DNA of 64,000 bases from Sphingobacterium faecium (GTDB taxonomy: Bacteria > Bacteroidota > Bacteroidia > Sphingobacteriales > Sphingobacteriaceae): contig NZ_QBKH01000003.1 of NCBI RefSeq assembly GCF_003054045.1, positions 760,197 to 824,196 of the forward strand, read 5' to 3'. The position numbers and the translations under genes were made by a program. The notes beneath the pieces are model-generated. The model was not told where the DNA came from. It made no database searches and saw only the letters and a program-made list of their open reading frames with translations. Positions 15,601-24,649 of the stretch are shown here, one piece after another. How positions within the stretch are numbered: position 1 is the first letter of the stretch; each line of letters begins with the position of its first letter.

Positions 15601-18192
15601 TTAAAAATCAAATTTGACTCGCGCTCTAATACCTGACTTAGGAGCTCCAGGATGATTCAGATAATTTAATCTTCGTACATAATCTACACGCAATATTTTG
15701 AAAATATTGGACAATCCAACACTTGCTTCCATATAAGGCTCAGATGCAAAGGTATAAGAAGACTGCTCATTGTTTGCATTCTTTTGGAAGTCGAATACCT
15801 GATTCGAATGATCCGGATTATTCTCGTCGCGTAATCCACCGTAAACAGCCTTGAAACTAAATACTTCACGAAGTTTCAACTGTTTAATAACTGGAATTTT
15901 ATTCAATAAAAAGCCGTTCATATAGTATTGAACATTTGCCGAAACGTGGTGATCACTCACAAATTCTAAAAAGTTCATTAAGTTATAAGAATTCAATTGA
16001 TAAGCATACGTCTGGTTGGCCCGGTGTATCGTTAAGAATGGAAATGGAATCCCCTTACCTGCAATATAAGTACCTGCTACGTCCACATCGGCATAACCAA
16101 ATTGACTTAAATAAAATCTTTTGAAAGCACTAACGTTAAAGTTGTGGTAGCTATATTCGCCTTTGAACACATCTTTAAGTCCTGCTGTATAATTGAAGTT
16201 AAAGATCGGGTACTTATTGAAAATAGGTGTACGGTATAACTTGCCTTGATAAAATTGTTCATGAGGAGCATAACGTACGTTAACAGATAACTCTGTGGAG
16301 TTGATTTCATTGAAAACCCTTGTCTGACCATCTTGATCGATGATCTGATAGCGTAATGTTCCTGCTGGAGATTGTTTGGTCGCATTAAAACCTAGTCCAA
16401 TGCTTAGACGATTTTCAAATTCTTTCCTATAATCAATACGATATACATCATTGTAGATATAATTTTCATTATCACCTCTTTTGAAGGATAGTAAAAAGTT
16501 ATCTTCTTGAATAAATTCCAATGCCTGACCCGGAATCTTGGTGTCCCGCTGGAAAGATGCTCTGATATAATGTTGAGGAAACGAGTATACAGATTTATTA
16601 TTGAATGCATAAGTGCCGCTTAGAAAATATTTCCATTTCTCATCTTTAAAGCCATAAGCAGCATAAGATTCAGCATAGAATCGTTTACTGAAAGACTCTG
16701 TCGTTCTACCACCCACACGTAGCCTAAATCCCTCAACAGGGTTGAAACTATAAAATGTATTCACAGGTCCTATCTCAACCGGACCAGCCTGTTTGTATCC
16801 TGAAAATACTAAAGCGGCAATATCCATAAAGGTTTTGAATGAAGGAATCTGTTGCAGCGTATCAATATTGTGATAGATATTCAACTCATTTTTAGTCAAA
16901 GGTATCTGGCGTTGTGCGTCAAATAATTTGCGGGTACCTTTTCCATCCGATATATTATAGGCAATTACCGTTTCAGGGCCACTGTAGATACTATCGGGCT
17001 GAACGACTCCTGTTTTGTAATTTTTATAATTTACCGTCCGGTTACCGCGGATACCTGTACCCTTATCTGTTAACGAAAAATCAATCCCCAGTGTACTCTG
17101 ACTCAAATAGAATCTTTTGCTTTCATCTTGATCAAATTTAAGCTCAATATTCATATCTCGAACAAAGTTTAAGTTGATATCATCTGCGACAGTCATATTA
17201 GCACCTTGAACAGCATAATTACCATCTAAAGTGATATACAACTGACCTTTGAAAAGCATATCAGCTTTATTTCTAGGGAAAAAACTAAGCTCGACCAACC
17301 AAGGCTGTTGAGTTTTGATCGTATCCGTGATAAAGAACTTATAGAAGGTCGGCGAAGAATTGGCAATAGGACTTAAAAATTGATTGGTCACCAACGTGAT
17401 ATTGTTATCGTAAATATCTACCGATTCATATAATTTATTGAAATAAGCACTCAGACCATCATTGTCAATAAATTTGGGGTCAAATTGAGCACGCTGTTCC
17501 CCAACTATATATTGTTTTGTCTTTTTTGGATCTTTTCGGTAGTAAACCTTTGAAAGTTTTTCTTCCATAAAGGCCGGCAACAAGTATTTATTTGCCGTTT
17601 TTGCGGAATCATCCAGTTCGAAAAGGAATTGATAATTTTTAAATATTTTTTTATTTACAAATTTTTCAGACAAATTACTTAGACCTAAAGAAATTTTCTC
17701 ATATTGATCATACTGTGCAAACTGCTGCCCGGTCAATCTGTTTTTACTTTTATTTTCGATTACTTTTCGAATTAAAGCGACTGCAGGGTTTTCTTTATTC
17801 GTATATTTTCTTTTTTTCGCTCTTACCACAACCTCATCAAGGGTGTTATCTTGCGCGTCCATCAATATTTCGATTTGCTGCGTTTCATCGTTTGTCACAA
17901 ATACATCTTTATAGTCATAACCAATGCTGGATACACGGATTTTTGTGTAAGTCATTGGGAATTTTAGTGTAAAGCGACCAGATTCCTGGGTCGACATCGC
18001 GCTACCCGGAGAAGAAGGTGCTCCCACAACGGCAACTGTGGCATAAGCAATAGGTTCTTTCGTTTTACTATCCTTGACAATACCTTGTACAGTTTTTAGT
18101 TGACCTAATGCCACAGTGATACTCAGAAACATAACTGTTGCAAGTAAAAATAATGTTTTTGTAATTGCGCTGGTACTACGTTGGTATTCCAT
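15601..18192 (-). CDS. DUF5686 outer-membrane protein with carboxypeptidase-regulatory domain
   Basis: 863 residues. A signal peptide (ends near VALGQ) is followed by a CarboxypepD_reg-like beta-sandwich at about 33-115 (VQGIVKDSKTKEPIAYATV) and then DUF5686 from about 137 (ENPAVALIRKVIENK). The C-terminal half has alternating beta-strand character ending in RARVKFDF with a terminal Phe, as in outer-membrane barrels. No TonB plug motif is present. Common in Bacteroidota, role not established; cell-envelope association is likely. A TGTGTT-GT-AACACA dyad lies 35 nt upstream of the start. Confidence 0.85.
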   Translation of the reverse strand: MEYQRSTSAITKTLFLLATVMFLSITVALGQLKTVQGIVKDSKTKEPIAYATVAVVGAPSSPGSAMSTQESGRFTLKFPMTYTKIRVSSIGYDYKDVFVTNDETQQIEILMDAQDNTLDEVVVRAKKRKYTNKENPAVALIRKVIENKSKNRLTGQQFAQYDQYEKISLGLSNLSEKFVNKKIFKNYQFLFELDDSAKTANKYLLPAFMEEKLSKVYYRKDPKKTKQYIVGEQRAQFDPKFIDNDGLSAYFNKLYESVDIYDNNITLVTNQFLSPIANSSPTFYKFFITDTIKTQQPWLVELSFFPRNKADMLFKGQLYITLDGNYAVQGANMTVADDINLNFVRDMNIELKFDQDESKRFYLSQSTLGIDFSLTDKGTGIRGNRTVNYKNYKTGVVQPDSIYSGPETVIAYNISDGKGTRKLFDAQRQIPLTKNELNIYHNIDTLQQIPSFKTFMDIAALVFSGYKQAGPVEIGPVNTFYSFNPVEGFRLRVGGRTTESFSKRFYAESYAAYGFKDEKWKYFLSGTYAFNNKSVYSFPQHYIRASFQRDTKIPGQALEFIQEDNFLLSFKRGDNENYIYNDVYRIDYRKEFENRLSIGLGFNATKQSPAGTLRYQIIDQDGQTRVFNEINSTELSVNVRYAPHEQFYQGKLYRTPIFNKYPIFNFNYTAGLKDVFKGEYSYHNFNVSAFKRFYLSQFGYADVDVAGTYIAGKGIPFPFLTIHRANQTYAYQLNSYNLMNFLEFVSDHHVSANVQYYMNGFLLNKIPVIKQLKLREVFSFKAVYGGLRDENNPDHSNQVFDFQKNANNEQSSYTFASEPYMEASVGLSNIFKILRVDYVRRLNYLNHPGAPKSGIRARVKFDF

Positions 18193-18505
18193 AATTTTAC
18201 ATTAATGATATCACAAATTATGGATATGTGTTGTAACACAATCTTAATTTCTGACTTTTTAACTTAAATGTTCTAATAAGTTGTATGCAAAAGAAATAAA
18301 AAATTAAGAATTAATAAAACATTTACAATTTTTTAACAGCTTTATTTTTCTGAGGTAACTTGGTAAAGTGCTGATATTCAATTATTGTATTATATTGTCA
18401 GAATAAGTTGACCGTAATTTTACTTCTCTGTGATGAATTTATACGTGAATTAATCTTTTTTAATTGACTATTGTAACAAAAAGGTCAGTTGAATTGTTTG
18501 ATATT
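18193..18505. other. AT-rich intergenic region between DUF5686 and RluA-like genes
   Basis: 313 nt upstream of the DUF5686 gene and downstream of the pseudouridine synthase. Besides the 14-bp dyad at 18227-18240 I see no gene, RNA or strong terminator; no exact TAnnTTTG box close to the DUF5686 start. Confidence 0.5.
18227..18240. promoter_or_regulatory. operator-like dyad TGTGTT-GT-AACACA
   Basis: Perfect 6-bp arms with a 2-nt spacer, 35 nt upstream of the DUF5686 start. Regulator unknown; could be chance. Confidence 0.3.
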
Positions 18506-20215
18506 TTAAAAATTTGGTTCTACGGAAAAATGCATGCGTTCATTAGTGACGGGATGGTTGAATGCGATGTATGCGGCATGCAAGTGCAATCGATTGGATT
18601 TTTGGCCATATAGATCATCACCTACGATAGGGCAGTTCATACCATCAGGGTGAGCAGCATGTAGACGGAGTTGATGGGTACGTCCTGTAAGCGGGAAGAA
18701 ACGAACTTTTGTTTTACCCGCTACAACCCCAATTTTTTCCCATCTTGTAATCGCCTTTTTTCCATATTCGTAGCAGACCAACTGACGGGGTCTGTCGTCT
18801 AAATCTACCCGAATTGGCAATGATATCATACCTGAATCTTCGGTGACTAAGCCGTCTAATAAGGCAATATATTGTTTGACAATCGTATGGTTGATAAACT
18901 GGCTTTGAATGATTTTATGCGCCTCTTTATTTTTTGCTAAAACAAGAATTCCCGATGTGGACATATCCAATCGATGCACGATTAACGGTCCAGCATCTGG
19001 ATACTTCTGGAGCATTCGGGTATAGACCGAATCTTGGACATGGATCCCTGGGACGGATAAGAATTCTTCAGGTTTGTTGATGATCACCAAACTTTCATCT
19101 TCATAAATAATAGGAAGCTTGATATTTTCATCCGGATTTTCAAGCATTGGATTTTTATCCACCAGCAAGCCCTGTAGCATATATCCAAGTATGGGTTCAC
19201 ATTTATTTCGACAAGCAGGGTAATAGTGTAAATGCCTACGTACCTCCGCTGAAGGAGATTGGCCCCACCAGAATTCAGCCAGGGCGATGGGCTTATACTG
19301 ATTTAAATAAGCGTATTGCAGTAATTTAGGTGCGGCACATTCACCTGATCCTGCAGGGGGTTGGGGCTTATTCAAGTCGTTAAATATGTCCATGACATTT
19401 TTACTTTCGCCCTGTGCATTTTGAAAATTATACTGTGCAAATAATTTATTCTGGAGTTGGGAGGAACGTTTTCGACGTTCTTCCTTTAGATTTGCTATGG
19501 TATTCACATAATCGTTTAAAGGCTGCTCCGCAGCGGCCATATCCTGTTCATACTGCTTTTGGAAGACACGGAGCTCGTGCTTGTCTCTTAAACTCTGTTT
19601 AATCAGATCTTGTTCCAGTAATTCGTAGGAAGATGGAGAAAGTACTGATTTTGATTGATCTCTAAGCAGTTTTCTTTCTTTCTTTTGAATTTTTAGATTT
19701 TCTTTAAATTGTATGAATTGATGGTCGAGTTTGATTTTAGTTTGCTCAAGTTTACGTCTAAGTTCGGTGCCTATTTCACGCTCTTCCAATAGCGCAATTT
19801 GCTTATTGAGGTCATTTAAATGTTCTTCTTCTAACAGGAAAAAGGAGTTTTCAGTGAGCATATCAAATACGGGCGGAACAAAATAACGATGGTCATTTTT
19901 TCCGGCTAATTTGCCAGAAAATCCCGCTAAAAAGCCGATTTTTTTATTTCGATCCTGAACCACTAAAACGCCAAACATTTTTCCAATAGCTTGTCCTTCC
20001 ATTTTAGGTTCCAAGCCAAAGTTATGGATCCATTCCTGCTGTGTAAGAATATAGTGTTGAACATACTCACTTGCCTTTTTTGCTAACTCATGAGGCTCGT
20101 AGCAAAAAGGGAAGGTAAAATGAGTAGGTAAGGATAAGGGATTGATTTCTTCTTCAAATTCGTGAAAGTATATATCCTTGCTCAAACAATTATCCATTAT
20201 TATTGTTGTTGTCAT
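18506..20215 (-). CDS. RluA-family pseudouridine synthase with long N-terminal extension
   Basis: 569 residues. The catalytic domain occupies about 365-569: VHRLDMSTSGILVLAKN carries the catalytic Asp417, with IIYEDESLVIINKP before it and GRTHQLRLHAAHPDG after it. This fold isomerises uridines in rRNA or tRNA. The first roughly 350 residues are unusual: an alpha/beta opening, then a highly charged coiled-coil stretch at about 130-260, then a conserved-looking GSGECAAPKLLQYAY segment. Bacteroidota have such extended forms; the target base is unknown. A TACTTTTG promoter box lies 8 nt before the ATG. Confidence 0.87.
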   Translation of the reverse strand: MTTTIIMDNCLSKDIYFHEFEEEINPLSLPTHFTFPFCYEPHELAKKASEYVQHYILTQQEWIHNFGLEPKMEGQAIGKMFGVLVVQDRNKKIGFLAGFSGKLAGKNDHRYFVPPVFDMLTENSFFLLEEEHLNDLNKQIALLEEREIGTELRRKLEQTKIKLDHQFIQFKENLKIQKKERKLLRDQSKSVLSPSSYELLEQDLIKQSLRDKHELRVFQKQYEQDMAAAEQPLNDYVNTIANLKEERRKRSSQLQNKLFAQYNFQNAQGESKNVMDIFNDLNKPQPPAGSGECAAPKLLQYAYLNQYKPIALAEFWWGQSPSAEVRRHLHYYPACRNKCEPILGYMLQGLLVDKNPMLENPDENIKLPIIYEDESLVIINKPEEFLSVPGIHVQDSVYTRMLQKYPDAGPLIVHRLDMSTSGILVLAKNKEAHKIIQSQFINHTIVKQYIALLDGLVTEDSGMISLPIRVDLDDRPRQLVCYEYGKKAITRWEKIGVVAGKTKVRFFPLTGRTHQLRLHAAHPDGMNCPIVGDDLYGQKSNRLHLHAAYIAFNHPVTNERMHFSVEPNF

Positions 20216-20223
20216 TATAAAGG

Positions 20224-20231
20224 CAAAAGTA
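20224..20231 (-). promoter_or_regulatory. -7 promoter box (TACTTTTG) for the pseudouridine synthase
   Basis: Exact TAnnTTTG, 8 nt upstream of ATG 20215. Confidence 0.55.
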
Positions 20232-20359
20232 CAAAAATGATGTTATTTTTATGACAATATTAATGGTTAATTAATCACCTTTAAGCGTGTATTTTATTAA
20301 TATTGTATAAGAAATAACGATAATTTTAATGATTAAAGTAGATTGTAAAATAATTCATT

Positions 20360-20830
20360 ATGAAAGCAAAAATTGGTATTAAAGAAGCAGACTTAGCTAA
20401 AGTATCCGCTATTTTGAATAATCTATTGGCTGATGAGAGTATCGTGTATCAAAAAACAAGAAATGCACATTGGAATGTCGAAGGACCGGATTTTCATGCA
20501 GCGCATTTATTTTTAGAGTCGCAATACGATCAGTTAGCTGAAATTATTGATGAAGTCGCAGAGCGTATCCGTCAAATCGGGCACTATGCTGTAGGATCAT
20601 ATGCTAAATATCTGGAATTAACGCATTTGACCGAAACGAAATATGAGCATACAGATAGCAAAGGATTTTTTAAGGAATTGTTGTCAGACCATGAGTCTAT
20701 TATTATGAGCATAAGAGGAAATTTGGATGCCGTTGAAAAAGCTGGTGATCAGGCAACTGAGGATTTCTTGGTCGGTCTGTTGGCGCAACATGAAAAATTA
20801 GCTTGGATGTTACGTGCCCATGTAGCGTAG
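20360..20830 (+). CDS. dps: Dps-family DNA-protection/ferritin-like protein
   Basis: 156 residues, standard for Dps, a dodecameric mini-ferritin that oxidises and stores iron and shields DNA under stress. The inter-subunit ferroxidase signature is intact: RNAHWNVEGPDFHAAH supplies the His residues and DQLAEIIDEVAERI the Asp/Glu. The N-terminal tail is short and carries few lysines, so direct DNA binding is uncertain. A single-gene unit with its own terminator 20 nt after the stop. Confidence 0.94.
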   Translation: MKAKIGIKEADLAKVSAILNNLLADESIVYQKTRNAHWNVEGPDFHAAHLFLESQYDQLAEIIDEVAERIRQIGHYAVGSYAKYLELTHLTETKYEHTDSKGFFKELLSDHESIIMSIRGNLDAVEKAGDQATEDFLVGLLAQHEKLAWMLRAHVA

Positions 20831-20850
20831 TTTCCGACATATTGTTAATG

Positions 20851-20882
20851 AAGCAGTAATCAACTTGGTTACTGCTTTTTTT
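20851..20882 (+). terminator. rho-independent terminator after dps
   Basis: 9-bp stem 20851-20859/20869-20877 followed by a run of T. Confidence 0.85.
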
Positions 20883-20954
20883 GTAAATAATAAAAAAGAC
20901 TGCATGATAATTGTTCGAGTAGTTGCATCATTTAAATTTGTTGTCATTATCAGT

Positions 20955-21710
20955 ATGCGTTACTATTTTTTTTTCATTGCTTTTTTACTTCTTTTTTCAT
21001 CTTGTGCCGAATCTTTAGTGGTGCAATCAACCGGAGTCTTACAGAATGCAGCGCGGGTACACCATTTGAAAAATGGTGATCGGGAGATGATTTATATTCC
21101 CATGCGCCATTTAGGTAAGCGTAATTATTACGATTATATCCAGCGTAAAGTTGATTCTCTTCAACAGGAAGGTTTTATTGTTTTCTATGAAAGTATTGCT
21201 TATCAAGTTGATAGTGCACAGCAACGCGACCTTTATGATCGTAAGTTCCGAAAATTAGTTGGTCATACCGTGGGGAGTACTAAGACCTATGAAAAGACCT
21301 CCGATACAACAAAAGTATTGATGGCACCTATTTATAAAAACTTGGGTAGTAGAATCATTGCACAACCTGAGTATTCGTTTTTCAAAGTTGACTATAATAC
21401 CGCGGTGGTAGCTGATATACCAAAAAACGTGCTCCTCGACGAATTTGAATATACCTATGGAGATATTGTTTTAGAGCCATGTGATTGGAATACTCCTCTA
21501 AATGAGCCTTATGGTTGCAAAGCTATAAAAGGTAAGTTGAAAGGAATTTTTGATCGGGATTTTATTATGAAAAGAAGAGAAGAAAATTTAGCGGCATTGG
21601 TTGCAGATGCTGGACAAAAGAAAATTCTGATTATGTTTGGGGCTGCGCATTATAAAGGTTTCCGGAAGCATTTACAAGAGCGTGATCTGAATTGGAAAAT
21701 TGTAAAATAA
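20955..21710 (+). CDS. lipoprotein, possible TraB/GumN-superfamily member
   Basis: 251 residues from ATG 20955 (MRYYFFFIAFLLLFSSC), a typical lipoprotein signal with Cys17; upstream in-frame codons run into the dps terminator and are rejected. MIYIPMRHLGKRNYYDYI, the Glu in IVFYESIAY, and IMFGAAHYKGF near the end resemble the conserved H/E/GxxH pattern of TraB/PrgY/GumN-type proteins, some of which bind metal and act as proteases or inhibitors. The match is by eye only. The gene ends 6 nt before the MtfA-like peptidase gene, so the two are co-translated and may work together in the envelope or across the membrane. Confidence 0.6.
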   Translation: MRYYFFFIAFLLLFSSCAESLVVQSTGVLQNAARVHHLKNGDREMIYIPMRHLGKRNYYDYIQRKVDSLQQEGFIVFYESIAYQVDSAQQRDLYDRKFRKLVGHTVGSTKTYEKTSDTTKVLMAPIYKNLGSRIIAQPEYSFFKVDYNTAVVADIPKNVLLDEFEYTYGDIVLEPCDWNTPLNEPYGCKAIKGKLKGIFDRDFIMKRREENLAALVADAGQKKILIMFGAAHYKGFRKHLQERDLNWKIVK

Positions 21711-21716
21711 AAATAT

Positions 21717-22508
21717 ATGGAGAAATTGTTTATCATCATTTTGGTCCCAGCTGTTATTTATTTAGTGTATTATTTGTTAAATAAAACACAAAAAAATAGT
21801 AAAGCCATCAGACGAGTTTTAAGTAAAGAGGGGAAAGATATTTTATGGAAAGAAGTACAATATTATCAACATCTTCCTGATGCGGATAAAATTGAATTTG
21901 AAGAACGCTGTTTACATTTTTTAGATCAGGTAACTGTTGAAGGTGTTGGCGTTGAAGTTTCTTTAAAAGATTATATGTTAGTTGCAGCGAGTGCGATCAT
22001 ACCTGTTTTTGCATTTAAAAAATGGGAGTATGCCAATCTGACGACCGTGCTGCTTTATCCAAATACCTTTAATCAAGATTATCAGTTTGAAGGAAATGAG
22101 GACAGAAGAATTTTAGGTATGGTGGGAGAGGGATCCATGAATGGCCAAATGATTTTATCCAAGGCAGCATTAGAGGCAGGCTTTTTAAATACAAAAGATG
22201 GTCAAAATACCGCTATCCATGAATTTGTTCATTTATTGGATAAGACCGATGGTGAAGTAGATGGGTTACCCGAATTTTTAATTGACCATACCTACACGTT
22301 AGCTTGGTTGGAAATGATACGAAAGGAAATTTTCAAAATTCAAGAAGGTAAATCGGATATTAACCCTTATGGTATTACCAATCGGGCAGAATTTTTTGCT
22401 GTTGTTTCGGAGTATTTTTTTGAAAACCCAGATCGACTAAAAAGCCATCATCCGGAGCTTTATAAGGCTTTAAGCACTATTTTTAAACAGGACTTAAGTT
22501 TCGCTTAA
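21717..22508 (+). CDS. MtfA-like zinc peptidase (M90 family)
   Basis: 263 residues. One N-terminal membrane anchor (about 3-20) and a cytoplasmic-looking domain with the zinc motif HEFVH at 168-172 and the downstream HLLDKTDGEVDGLP that marks the MtfA (YeeI) family. E. coli MtfA is an aminopeptidase that also titrates the regulator Mlc; here only the fold and metal site can be inferred. The added membrane anchor is not found in E. coli MtfA. Operon with the preceding lipoprotein (6-nt gap). Confidence 0.88.
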   Translation: MEKLFIIILVPAVIYLVYYLLNKTQKNSKAIRRVLSKEGKDILWKEVQYYQHLPDADKIEFEERCLHFLDQVTVEGVGVEVSLKDYMLVAASAIIPVFAFKKWEYANLTTVLLYPNTFNQDYQFEGNEDRRILGMVGEGSMNGQMILSKAALEAGFLNTKDGQNTAIHEFVHLLDKTDGEVDGLPEFLIDHTYTLAWLEMIRKEIFKIQEGKSDINPYGITNRAEFFAVVSEYFFENPDRLKSHHPELYKALSTIFKQDLSFA

Positions 22509-22631
22509 TGTATGGTAACTGCTGAACCTAACAATGCTCATCATGTCCATGCCATAGCTCTGCACGACAACATTTTTTCAAATCCTGATTTTTAAAGTGT
22601 TTTAAATTTAGGTTAGAACAAAATAGTGCCT

Positions 22632-22672
22632 ATAACAACGCCCTTCTACATGACATAGAAGGGCGTTGTTAT
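22632..22672. terminator. 17-bp inverted repeat between convergent MtfA-like and ABC genes
   Basis: Arms 22632-22648 and 22656-22672 are perfect; loop 7 nt. U-tracts are absent, but the position between convergent genes suggests transcript ends. Confidence 0.7.
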
Positions 22673-22701
22673 GATCCCTAGTGTGCTAGGAGCTGAAGCA
22701 G

Positions 22702-24477
22702 CTAAATCGCTTCGAGAAGTTGCTTTTCATGCAATTCAAAATACTGACCCTTCAGGTTCATGAGTTCTTCATGTGACCCTTCTTCCGCAATTCTTCCCTG
22801 ATCTAAAACGATGATTTTATCCGCATTCTTAATGGTAGATACACGATGTGCAATGAAAACACATGTCTTGCCTTTCATGATGCGGCTTAGTGATGTTAAT
22901 ATCTGCTCTTCTGTTTTGGTATCTACGGCAGATAGACAATCGTCAAATATTAAAATTTTGGGTTCTTTAATTAAAGCGCGTGCAATGGATACCCGTTGCT
23001 TTTGACCACCAGATAAGGTAATACCGCGTTCTCCAACTGAAGTTTCGAAACCCTGATCAAATCCCATTATATTATCATAAACAGCAGCATCTTTTGCCGC
23101 TTGTTCTACCTGTTGCTGTGTAAAATGATCCAATCCAAATGCGATATTATTGCTGATCGTATCTGAAAACAGAAATACCTCTTGAGGTACAAAACCTGTT
23201 TGCTGTCTCAGATCTTGATAATCTAAATCTGTGATGGATATATCATCATATTTGATAGCGCCCTTGTCGATATCAAACATTCTGAGCAGCAGATTGGCTA
23301 AGGTCGATTTACCTGATCCAGTCTTACCGATAATGGCGAGAGTTTGACCTGCAGGGATATGGAACGATAAGTCTTCGATAGCCTGAATACCTGTTTCAGG
23401 ATAGGTGAATGATATATGCTCGACTTTGAGGTCTCCACTAAGTGTCTTTTTAGTAGTTCCATTGATGATGGGCGAGTTGGTATTCAAAAATTCATTAATT
23501 CGCTTTTGCGAAGCTGAAGCACGTTGTACCAGTGAAGTGACCCAAGCTAAAGACATGGCAGGAAAAGTCAATTGATTGACGTATATAATAAACTCTGCAA
23601 TATTTCCAGCGGTGATGGTGCCTTTTGCGACTTCCAAACCCCCAACATAGATGGTGATAATGGTACTTAAACCAATGAGCAATAAGATCAGAGGGAAGAA
23701 AACAGCTTGTACTTTGACAAGTGAAAGAGCTGTATTGCGATAGATGGTACTCTCATCTTCAAAAGCATTCATTTTATATTTTTCTCTATTATAAGTCTTG
23801 ATGACCCTAATACCGGCAAAGTTTTCTTGTACAAACGACGCTAGACGAGCTAGTTGTTTTTGAATTTTTTCACTTCTTTTGTTAATAATTTTATTGACAA
23901 ACAAAATCACGACCGAGAGAATAGGAATAGGAATGAGGGCATATGTTGCTAATCGAGCATTGACATCGTACATGGCATAGATGACCATGATAGACAGTAC
24001 AATCGTATTGATGGCGTACATAATTGCAGGCCCTAAGTAATTGCGTACCTGATTGACATCCTCTGTCGCCCTACTCATGAGGTCGCCCGTATTATTTCTT
24101 CTAAAAAAAGCAAAATCTAGTTTCTGGTAGTGACGGTAGATTTCATTTTTTAAATCATATTCAATATGTCTCGAAGTCAAGATAATGGTTTGACGCATCA
24201 TAAAGAGGAAAATCCCGCGCAATAAGGATAGGAGTAAGACCACACCGCCGAAGAAAAGTAAACTGGACCCAAAAACTTGGTATATAAGCTCCTGCCTTTC
24301 AAATCCACTGTAGAGTTTATATAAATAAATGTTCTCTTGTACTAAATCAAAGGCCTCTCGTATTACCTTGGCAGGAAGAATACCGAAATAATTAGAGATG
24401 ATAACGAAAATAACACCCGGAACTAATTTCCAGCGGTATTTGTAAAAATATTTATTTAAATAAGCTAACTCTTTCAT
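22702..24477 (-). CDS. ABC-type exporter half-transporter (MdlA/YheI-like)
   Basis: 591 residues from ATG 24477 (MKELAYLNKYFYKYRW). Six membrane segments form a type-1 exporter domain (about 15-320), followed by the nucleotide-binding domain: GKTGSGKSTLANLL (Walker A), the signature LSGGQKQRVSIARAL, and Walker B LIFDDCLSAVD. The residue after the Walker B Asp is Asp instead of the catalytic Glu, as in the degenerate partner of heterodimeric exporters such as TM287 or MdlA. No second half-transporter is adjacent. Substrate unknown. The TACATTTG box at 24487-24494 excludes the longer TTG start. Confidence 0.9.
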   Translation of the reverse strand: MKELAYLNKYFYKYRWKLVPGVIFVIISNYFGILPAKVIREAFDLVQENIYLYKLYSGFERQELIYQVFGSSLLFFGGVVLLLSLLRGIFLFMMRQTIILTSRHIEYDLKNEIYRHYQKLDFAFFRRNNTGDLMSRATEDVNQVRNYLGPAIMYAINTIVLSIMVIYAMYDVNARLATYALIPIPILSVVILFVNKIINKRSEKIQKQLARLASFVQENFAGIRVIKTYNREKYKMNAFEDESTIYRNTALSLVKVQAVFFPLILLLIGLSTIITIYVGGLEVAKGTITAGNIAEFIIYVNQLTFPAMSLAWVTSLVQRASASQKRINEFLNTNSPIINGTTKKTLSGDLKVEHISFTYPETGIQAIEDLSFHIPAGQTLAIIGKTGSGKSTLANLLLRMFDIDKGAIKYDDISITDLDYQDLRQQTGFVPQEVFLFSDTISNNIAFGLDHFTQQQVEQAAKDAAVYDNIMGFDQGFETSVGERGITLSGGQKQRVSIARALIKEPKILIFDDCLSAVDTKTEEQILTSLSRIMKGKTCVFIAHRVSTIKNADKIIVLDQGRIAEEGSHEELMNLKGQYFELHEKQLLEAI

Positions 24478-24486
24478 ATAATAATA

Positions 24487-24494
24487 CAAATGTA
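24487..24494 (-). promoter_or_regulatory. -7 promoter box (TACATTTG) for the ABC exporter
   Basis: Exact TAnnTTTG, 9 nt from ATG 24477. Confidence 0.55.
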
Positions 24495-24602
24495 AAACTT
24501 ATTCAGCATTAAATTTTGTATTTTACAAACTTATACTGTCACAAACAATTCATAAGTTTTGTATTTATTTTGAAAGAAAAATTTAGTGTGAAATATATTT
24601 TC

Positions 24603-24610
24603 TACTTTTG
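24603..24610 (+). promoter_or_regulatory. -7 promoter box (TACTTTTG) for the amino-acid dehydrogenase
   Basis: Exact TAnnTTTG, 39 nt upstream of ATG 24650. Confidence 0.5.
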
Positions 24611-24649
24611 TTTCCAAATTACCATAAATAAAACTTGAAGCAGAATTTT

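Noticed and set aside
20865..20954. N-terminal extension of the TraB-like lipoprotein
   Set aside because: These codons overlap the dps terminator, and a proper lipoprotein signal begins at 20955.
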